Shown here: positions 57,133 through 64,000 of the stretch, piece by piece
How positions within the stretch are numbered: the stretch's first letter is position 1
Layout of the letters: each line of letters opens with the position of its first letter
From: Gonapodya sp. JEL0774
Lineage: Eukaryota; Monoblepharomycota; Monoblepharidomycetes; Monoblepharidales; Gonapodyaceae
Assembly (NCBI GenBank): GCA_027604505.1
Contig: JADIIX010000084.1
Span: 33,797 to 97,796, forward strand
Length of the DNA stretch: 64,000 nucleotides
Direction of reading: 5' to 3'
Notes under the pieces: model-generated
Databases searched by the model: none
What the model was told of the DNA's origin: nothing
What the model saw: the letters and a program-made list of their open reading frames with translations, nothing else
Translations under genes and position numbers: made by a program

Positions 57133-58705
57133 ATGCCGTCTTCTCGATCCTCCAAGTCCCGTTATCTGGCGGTTGCGGCAGCTGCAGCTGCACCTCTTCT
57201 AGTTGCCGCCCAATACAACCCGGCAGCAACCTGCACAGGCGGGCTCTTCCCCGTCATTTCAAACCTCACTCCAGGTGTCAACCTCACTATCCCACAAGGG
57301 GTCATTAGCACGGCTCGTGAGTATGGTCAAAACACAGCACATTGCAAAGGGGAATTCAAATGATTAGGGAAGTGTGAGTTGGCAAATCTCCTCAAGGAAG
57401 CGATAGGTACTCTGTCCTTCCAACATATATGAGTGCAAATGGAGATACGGGGCTCTTTTGAAGTCCTCACTCTACCATTTTGACCATCTGAACCGTGATT
57501 GCGTTGTTTCTCAATTCCTCTGGAATTATTCTCGTCATGGAAGTCACTCAGCTGATACGCAGCCTGTTCTTTCCTCGGTGGTGCTCTATTCATTGTGGAG
57601 TCCGGGGAATGACGTCTTGACCCGAGGAGTAACTTGGTTCTACTTCTGATCTTCATGGTACCTCTCCCCCGAACCATCCAGTCGGCAACCAGAACACCTA
57701 CACCGTGACATACGAGGTTGACAAGGATGGTGGTGTGACCGTCACGCCCAACCCCGCCTACAAAAAGGAGGACAACTTCTGGTTCTTCAAGTTCGACACG
57801 GCTGAGTGCTTCGACATCACTCAGTGGAACACTGTGGAGTTCGAGTACATGGCTCCCGCTGGATCTTCGTTCGGCTGGACCATGACTGTCCACCAGGATA
57901 CATGCAAACTAGCTGGAGCGTTCGGTTGCTACAACCACACCTTCAACTGTGTGAGGGGACCTGGTGAGTTGTTAAAATTCACCGTGCGACCTACTTCGTA
58001 GGATTTAGGCCCGGCTTCAGGCTTCTAATATCTCTCTTCTCTCACCTGTATCGCGCAGACACATCGTACCACTTTTTGAACGAATACACCAAAACTGGTG
58101 TAACCGATGGCACTTGGCAAAAGATCTCCCTCCCCCTCTATGACTTCCGGATCAACGTCGCTGACAACGCCACAGATTTCAACCATATCAAGGACTGGTG
58201 AGATTTTGGATTCAAATGGTTCGACAAGTATCAACAAGTCGCCCATTGTCTGACGGTGGCATGGGACTTTTTTTTGTGCAGGACCTTTGTCGGCTTGGAC
58301 CCTGTCAACCGCACGGACGGTCTTGCTCCAACTTTCCGCTGGCGCAATCTCAACCTGAACTGCCGGACTGATTTCCCCTCGATTGCAAACCTCCCCAAAA
58401 CTCTCACCAAAGCCAACCCCAATCCTGCTGGTTTCGTTTGGGATGCAAGCGCTGTTGATTACACCGGAACGACAGTTTCTCCCAAAATCGCGACAGTGGG
58501 TGCTGGCTCAAGCAGCAGCACTGGTGCCGCTGGTGCTGCTAGTGCTACAGCAACAACCAGGGCAGCGACCAGCGCTGCTGCTGCCGCAACGACCGCGGCG
58601 GTGATTTCAACTCCGACTCAGAAGGCTGGCTCTGCTGGCCGTGTTGGTGGATCGTGGGGAGTGGCTGCGCTTGTTGCGGGTGCCGCCGTTGTGCTCGGGT
58701 TGTAG
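57133..58705 (+). CDS. GPI-anchored secreted surface protein, copy A
   Basis: Exons 57133-57316, 57682-57963, 58059-58197 and 58282-58705. Signal peptide (RYLAVAAAAAAPLLVAAQ), then a compact Cys-containing domain: TCTGGLFPVISNLTPGVNLT, FWFFKFDTAECFDIT, EYMAPAGSSFGWTMTVHQDT, FGCYNHTFNC, YHFLNEYTKTGVTDGTWQKI, NATDFNHIKDWTFVGLDPVN and FRWRNLNLNCRTDFPSI. The alternation of aromatic strands suggests a beta-sandwich, perhaps carbohydrate binding, but no family is assigned. A Ser/Thr/Ala-rich stalk follows, ending in a GPI signal (GSAG-type omega site, then WGVAALVAGAAVVLGL). Several N-glycosylation sites are present. It has a near twin 0.7 kb downstream. Confidence 0.8.
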
Positions 58706-59449
58706 AGTCGTGCTGTTCAGCGGGAAACGTGTAGTGGTTCGTCGCCTGGTTACAGTTGGTTGCAACATGTAGATGCTACCGTCTATATTATTTCCACACA
58801 CCTCCTTTACTACCACATGCAAATAATTGAAATTTGAGCATGGAAAATAGTTAAACGATGGTGAACAAAGCAACGAACTGACAGGTTCTCGTTTGTAGCA
58901 GGCAACTGCTCGACTGTGAGAAATGTGATTCGAAACAAGCAACATGCTGGTCCCACAAGCCACCAAGGTCGTCCGTCAGGCTCACTGGAGAAGATGGGAT
59001 TGAACCAGCAGGGATTGTCTCCTACAATGATAATTCCACCGTCCCCACAGCCATGAAGTCGCTTTGGCATCGTTGAACCATCCAAAATGCTCAATGCACC
59101 ACCAGCTTGTTCATCTTGAATTGCTTGACGAGAGCGTCAACCCGTAAAGTATAGATCAGATTCTTCAGCTAACAGAATGCACACGCGAGAGATGACTGAG
59201 AATTTAGCAACGCCCAACAAAGATGCAATAAAACAGAGACACCAGATTTTTTCACGAAATAGGAAAAGCCTTGAACCGTGCTTTCTAGCCCGCGCATCAA
59301 ACTCTCTGTGGAAAAATGAACAAAACACTCGTGTCTCTGATGAGGCTGCATCCTCCCCCAGTCTTGGCAGTTCCGTCCTCAGCCTCAATTTGCGGTGCTG
59401 CCTTAGTTCCAAATTCGCAACCAAAATTTTCTCTTACGCTCTACAGAAA
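58706..59449. other. Spacer between the tandem GPI genes, 744 bp
   Basis: Holds the 3' end of copy A and the promoter of copy B. An open frame at 59177-59677 reaches into the copy B first exon from upstream, but the signal peptide starts at 59450. No repeat from the duplication is visible here. Confidence 0.45.
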
Positions 59450-61115
59450 ATGTCGCCGCCCCGCCACTCGTTCCAATCCCGCTTCTTGTCCGTTGCTGCC
59501 GTTGCCGCCGCTCCTCTTCTGGTGGCCGCCCAGACTTACAACCCCTCGGCAGCCTGCACGGGTGGGCTTTTCCCCGTGATCAGCAATCTTACCCCAGGAG
59601 TCGCTCTCACCATTCCTCAGGGCGTCATTGGAACTGCTCGTGAGTATGATGAGATAAGGTGGTGGATTGAGACTTAGAGTGGTTCTGTTTGAGTGAGGTG
59701 GTAGAACATCATGACACCTGCAGAACTCGGGAGGGAAGTTTAGATTCCTGGAAGCAATACCGCGATCGATTCGTTTTATATCGCTGTGGAGAATCTCTCT
59801 ATACTTGTTCGCTGGGAGGTCTTGGTTTGTCTCATTTTTGTGCGCCAAGAAGCCTCTTATGGACGAAGCCACAACTGGAGTCTCGGTGGAATCTTTGTTA
59901 AATGACTGCCTAGCCTTCAGAAAGCAAGCCGAGGGATGATAACTGGGGAGCTCTCTCGGGAACTCTGTCACGAATCTCCCAATTTGTGCTGTTTTCTCCG
60001 GTATCTGACATAAACCCGTCTGTTGTCATTATCACATCCGACAGCGGGCAACCAAGGCACCGATACCGTCACCTGGGCAGTCGATCAAGACGGTGGAGTC
60101 ACCGTCACTCCCAACCCAGCCTACTCCAAGAGTGACAACTTTTGGTTCTTCAAGTTCGACACAGCGGAATGCTTCGACATCACAAACTACAACACGGCCG
60201 AGTTTGAGTACATGGCGCCTCCAAACTCGTCGTTTGGATGGACCATGACGGTTCATCAGGACGTGTGCGCGGCTGCAGGCGCGTTTGGGTGTTACAACAA
60301 CACATTCTACTGCCCTAGAGGTCCAGGTGAGTATCTTTATCCCCCGGAACAACAAAAAAGAAAATAATTTAAAAACACATCAGCAGTGCGAGATTGGATT
60401 GGAATCGCTTTCACGTCCACTTCCATTAACCCTCATCCCGCCCTGTTCAGACACATCGTACCACTTCCTGAACGAGTACACCAAGACCGGCGTGACGGAC
60501 GGTACATGGCAGAAGGTCTCCCTCCCTCTGTACGATTTCCGCATCAACGTTGCCGACAACGCCACTGACTTCAACCACATCAAGGACTGGTGAGTAGAAG
60601 AACAAACCATCAAACCGACCCCCAAGGAACATAGTTTTCTAACACATTTTCTCCTGTTCGCGTTTGCCAGGACCTTTGTTGGGCTGGACCCCGTCAACCG
60701 CACCGACGGTCTCGCCCCGACCTTCCGCTGGCGCAACTTCAACCTCAACTGCCGCACTGACTTCCCCTCCATCAAGAACCTCCCCAAAACCCTCACCAAG
60801 ACCAACCCCAACCCTGCTGGTTTTGTCTGGGACGCGACCTCGGTGGACTACACAGGTGCCAAAGTCGCCGCGACGGTTGCCACCTCGGGAGCCGCCGGCG
60901 CAAGTGCCACTTCGACTGCGACCGTCGGTGCAGGTGCGGGCTCAGCGAGCTCTACAGCGACAAGGGCGGCCTCGACGACCGCCGCTGCGGCGACCACCGC
61001 GGTTGTGCTTTCGACGGCGACTGGCAAGGCCGGGGCTGCGGGCCGTGTGGGCGGGTCGGGGTCGTGGGGGGTCGCTGCGCTTGTGGCAGGTGCGGCGGTG
61101 GTGATTGGTCTGTGA
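59450..61115 (+). CDS. GPI-anchored secreted surface protein, copy B
   Basis: Paralogue of copy A with the same layout and intron positions: exons 59450-59639, 60045-60326, 60451-60589 and 60671-61115. Signal peptide (RFLSVAAVAAAPLLVAAQ), then ACTGGLFPVISNLTPGVALT, FWFFKFDTAECFDIT, EYMAPPNSSFGWTMTVHQDV, FGCYNNTFYC, YHFLNEYTKTGVTDGTWQKV, NHIKDWTFVGLDPVNRTDGL and NLNCRTDFPSI. An Ala/Thr/Ser stalk and GPI tail (WGVAALVAGAAVVIGL) follow. The folded part is about 85% identical to copy A by eye, whereas the stalk has diverged. The stop is at 61115. Confidence 0.82.
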
Positions 61116-61542
61116 ACCAACCGCGCCGTCTCTGCTCTCCGGTGACTGGTTTGCTGGAGTTGTATTTCGCTGGTGATGCTGGTGGGAAGGGAGGTTAATT
61201 ATGCACTGAATGGGGAGAGCTATGCGTGGTCACGGTTTGTTGGCCGGGTGGCGATTTTACTTTTAGAAGCAGACCCGACACTTGACCCGTAGTCGTGCCA
61301 AAGAACATCTACTACTTTCACTGTAAGACGTTATGAACGCATGTTTACAAGCACTATCCAAATAAAAGTCAACACTTTTAAAAGGGTTCCAATTGAATTG
61401 CATCGTGGAAGAAATTACATAAAGAAAAAACACAGCTACAGGTGAAGCAAAACAAGATCGAAGGCCAACCGAATTGCAGCAATTGGTTTCTGGCACCCGG
61501 CGACAGGACGTCGTGTAACAACCGGCTGACGCTCCTCAAATT
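61116..61542. other. Convergent intergenic region, 427 bp
   Basis: 3' flanks of GPI copy B and the CxxC-pair gene. Nothing else is seen. Confidence 0.45.
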
Positions 61543-62523
61543 TCACATCACCCCGGCTGCCGCTACCGCAATGGGATTTTGCTCGGCAAAGTCATCCAAA
61601 CTCATTCTGTGCGTTACTGCACTTCCGTCGAGATACTCCCGCATCACACGTCCGTGGTGTCCACTCGTCGGTTGCGCGTGTGGAGATGGGTCAACATCCT
61701 TGCCAGAACCTGTGGTAGGAAGTAATACCGAAGCGCCGGAAATGGGGTCCGAGGAGAGTAAAGGGAGAACATTTGCTTTGAAGTAGTCGGAATATGGGGT
61801 GCGGGAGCACGGCCAGCTGGCGGAGACGGAATGTTGGAAAGGTGCGAGGATTGCGAGACGAGATCGTTGAGCAACAAGCGCATGGTCATACCTACCTGTA
61901 CGAATGTGTTTTGGCATCGGCTGAGAACACCTTCGGACCCTCCGTTATTGTTGTGCGTTCGGCATCGTGTTCGGCGTCCTCGATCGCATTTCTCTCCACA
62001 CCCCCGCTCACGGCTATAGAAAGTGTCACACTTTCACGCCTTGTCCGCAATACCGTGGTCTCCGTTCCTTGCAGTTCTTCGAGCATCGCCCACGCGCCCA
62101 CCAGAGGATCCGCAGAGTAATCCACAACCGAGGCTGGTCCACCCGTCGCGCGGGTGTAGAGCAATTTAGCGAAGCAGCCCTGACATACGGAGACTGTGGG
62201 CTGAGGTTTGGATTGCGTCATTAGTCGAAGAGAACACCAGCTATATCTCTCATGACCCGCCGCCGTTCACCTTTCGATGAGCGGGTTGCTTCCACCCAAT
62301 GAACAGACGCTCCTGGAAAAGAGCCACGCAAGATCGATGTCAGGGGATGCGCATAAAGGGAGAAGAAATAATGGCCAAATCGGTTAGTCTGGTTTGGTGT
62401 CCTGACTTGACGCTTTGATGGACATACCTTCATTTTCTGCTCGCAAACCTCACACTCCAGCTCTACTTTAGGGAGAATTTTCTCACCGATCCGTCTATAA
62501 AGCCGTAGTAGGACGCCTGGCAT
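61543..62523 (-). CDS. Hypothetical protein with two CxxC pairs, 238 aa
   Basis: Exons 62523-62428, 62312-62271, 62200-61896 and 61816-61543 join in frame (717 nt). The N-terminus MPGVLLRLYRRIGEKILPKV is basic and amphipathic and could be a mitochondrial targeting helix. It is followed by CEVC and, 26 residues later, CQGC, an arrangement that would bind one zinc (a short zinc ribbon). The rest includes VDYSADPLVGAWAMLEELQG, SVTLSIAVSGGVERNA and YSDYFKANVLPLLSS, then a Ser/Gly/His-rich end and MSLDDFAEQNPIAVAAAGVM. No family is recognised. Confidence 0.6.
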
Positions 62524-62720
62524 CGCTGGGCAAGTGCGGGAAGCAGACGGCTGAAGTGGATGACTGGAAGGCTCTGCCTAAGCAGGGACGGCTACTGTGG
62601 CCACTCACCACTCGCTCAACCTGCTGAGGTTTTAGTTGATCAGAATTAAACTGACGAGACAAATCAAATTGCATATTTAATTAATTTAATGCCGCAAGAT
62701 TGGACTAATTACAACACGTT

Positions 62721-64000
62721 CTATTTCCCAGCAACATGTGGGACCTCCTCGTGCAACTCATTCCTCCAGGCCGCGATCCGATGCCGCCACCAAGCACCAG
62801 CACCATCCTTCCCCACAAGCATCCAAACGAGCACCGCCAGGCCTATTGCCCCGAGGCCAACGCCCCAACATCCACGCCAGCCCCATTTCGCAAACACCGT
62901 CGCAGACGCCGCACTTCCCGCCGACGAAGCTGCAAAGGCCGTAAGCATGTACACACTATTGATGCGCGTACGGGCGGTAGGGTTCAATGCGAAGATGCGC
63001 TTCTGATTCGGCACCTGTTGGCATTGCAGGGCCATTTCGAGTACGAATCCGGAAACGAAAATAGCGGGCAGATAGGCACTGCCAAGAGTGGCGGCAATAA
63101 GCCACGAGAGAGCGATCTCCATGAGAATGAACAATAAGTTGCGGTTTCGGAAGGGTGAGGGGAAGGGGCGGGGGATTTGGGGGGTGGAATAAGGAAGAAG
63201 AGGGGAGAGGTCCCTCACACGCCAAGTGAGGGCGGAGGGAAGAAGAAGTGGGGAGAGGTCACTCAACACGGCATGCTCGCCGACCAAACCACCAGGGTGT
63301 GTAAACTCACGAGTAACTGTCCGACGAGAATTGTCGGGAACGCCCCCAGTCTGTCCGTCAATTGACCAACGAGCAGAGCGAATGGTATCGCGGCGGCACC
63401 GGCGAGGCCCACCTTGGAAAAACCGACGGAACGAATTTTAGCCACGACTTCCATAAAATCTCCCTCCATCCTCCCTCCAGTCTAAGCCACTTACGAGCCC
63501 TATGACACTCGCAGGATAGTTAAATCGGTCGCTGGAAAGGTGGTATGTGATGCCCGTCCAGAACACGAAAAAGGAAAAAAAGCACAGCCCGGCCATGACA
63601 GAGGCCTGACGGAGTGCTGGATGGTTGATATACACGCACAAAATACACGAGCGGGACGCAGGTGAAGAGCGGTGGAGGGGAGTTTAACAAAGTGAGGTCG
63701 AATCGGGACGACAAAACAACGGAGAAACACTCACTGGGGTACTTCACGACCATTTGCACACAGCTCCACAGCAGCCCTAGATACCCCAATTCGCCATCTT
63801 CGATCTTCCTCGGCAGGTACGGCAGTCCGTACCAAAATAGGACGACCAAAGCAAGCTGAACTCCCGTGGCGACGTAGTAGACGAACGGCCATCCTAGGGC
63901 GGTTCCCAACATACCAGAAAACGTCCGTGAGAGGAGCATGCCGGACATCATGCCCGCAACTATGAAGGACATGCTGTGGTAGGAGGGAAGGGGGGGACAG
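62721..64000 (-). CDS. MFS transporter, 5' part beyond the window edge
   Basis: Partial gene; its N-terminal portion lies past 64000. Visible helices: FIVAGMMSGMLLSRTFSGML, FVYYVATGVQLALVVLFWYG with LPYLP, then SVMAGLCFFSFFVFWTGITY, AGAAAIPFALLVGQLTDRLG, ILMEIALSWLIAATLGSAYL, and a last hairpin ending GLGAIGLAVLVWMLVGKDG. The cytoplasmic loop ALNPTARTRINSVYM is the hallmark of the AraJ/YnfM-like (bacterial-style) MFS subgroup, which also occurs in fungi. Introns near 63140-63260 and 63420-63560 interrupt it. The stop is at 62721. Substrate is unknown. Confidence 0.7.

Overview
The window is 64 kb of nuclear DNA from an intron-rich eukaryote, most probably a zoosporic (flagellated) true fungus such as a chytrid. 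The genes carry many short GT-AG introns (about 50-120 nt, a few of 250-480 nt) and the gene set is fungal in style: a GATA factor, GPI-anchored surface proteins, dihydroxyacetone kinase, a fungal-type kynurenine aminotransferase and a bicupin. Three proteins belong to motile cilia or basal bodies: radial spoke head RSPH4/6, CFAP99 and PPP1R42. Such genes are absent from most non-flagellated fungi. The species cannot be named from this sequence. I saw no tRNA, rRNA or CRISPR array by eye.

Layout. 0-12 kb: secreted agmatinase-like ureohydrolase (+), HAT1 histone acetyltransferase (-), a bicupin (-), a C2H2 zinc-finger factor (-) and a kynurenine-type aminotransferase (-). 12-22 kb: a single-pass membrane protein (-), NOP16 (+), RSPH4/6 (+) and a cysteine-rich single-pass membrane protein (+). 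22-30 kb: dihydroxyacetone kinase (+), a BTB protein (-) and an ankyrin/coiled-coil protein (+). 30-36 kb: CFAP99 (-, crossed by a 35-N assembly gap) and PPP1R42 (+), head to head about 136 bp apart. 36-38.5 kb: a gene-poor island. 38.5-43 kb: TOE1 (+) and a GATA factor (-). 43-45 kb: a broken NAA20 copy (-) beside an RBBP9-type hydrolase (+). 45.9-50 kb: a large disordered protein (+) that begins with a UAP56-binding-like motif. 50-56.6 kb: HAUS8/augmin subunit 8 (-), an SH3/Tudor-like Pro-rich protein (-) and a Josephin deubiquitinase (+). 57-61 kb: a tandem pair of GPI-anchored surface proteins. 61.5-64 kb: a CxxC-pair hypothetical protein (-) and the 3' part of an MFS transporter (-).

Functional themes are the flagellum and microtubules (RSPH4/6, CFAP99, PPP1R42, HAUS8), the nucleus and RNA (HAT1, NOP16, TOE1, the UAP56-motif protein, two transcription factors) and the cell surface or secretion (tandem GPI proteins, two single-pass receptors, secreted ureohydrolase). 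Complete splice models that stay in frame were built by hand for agmatinase, NOP16, the GATA factor, the UAP56-motif protein, the SH3-like protein, the Josephin protein and the CxxC protein; exon boundaries only were set for the GPI pair. Other exon boundaries are approximate.
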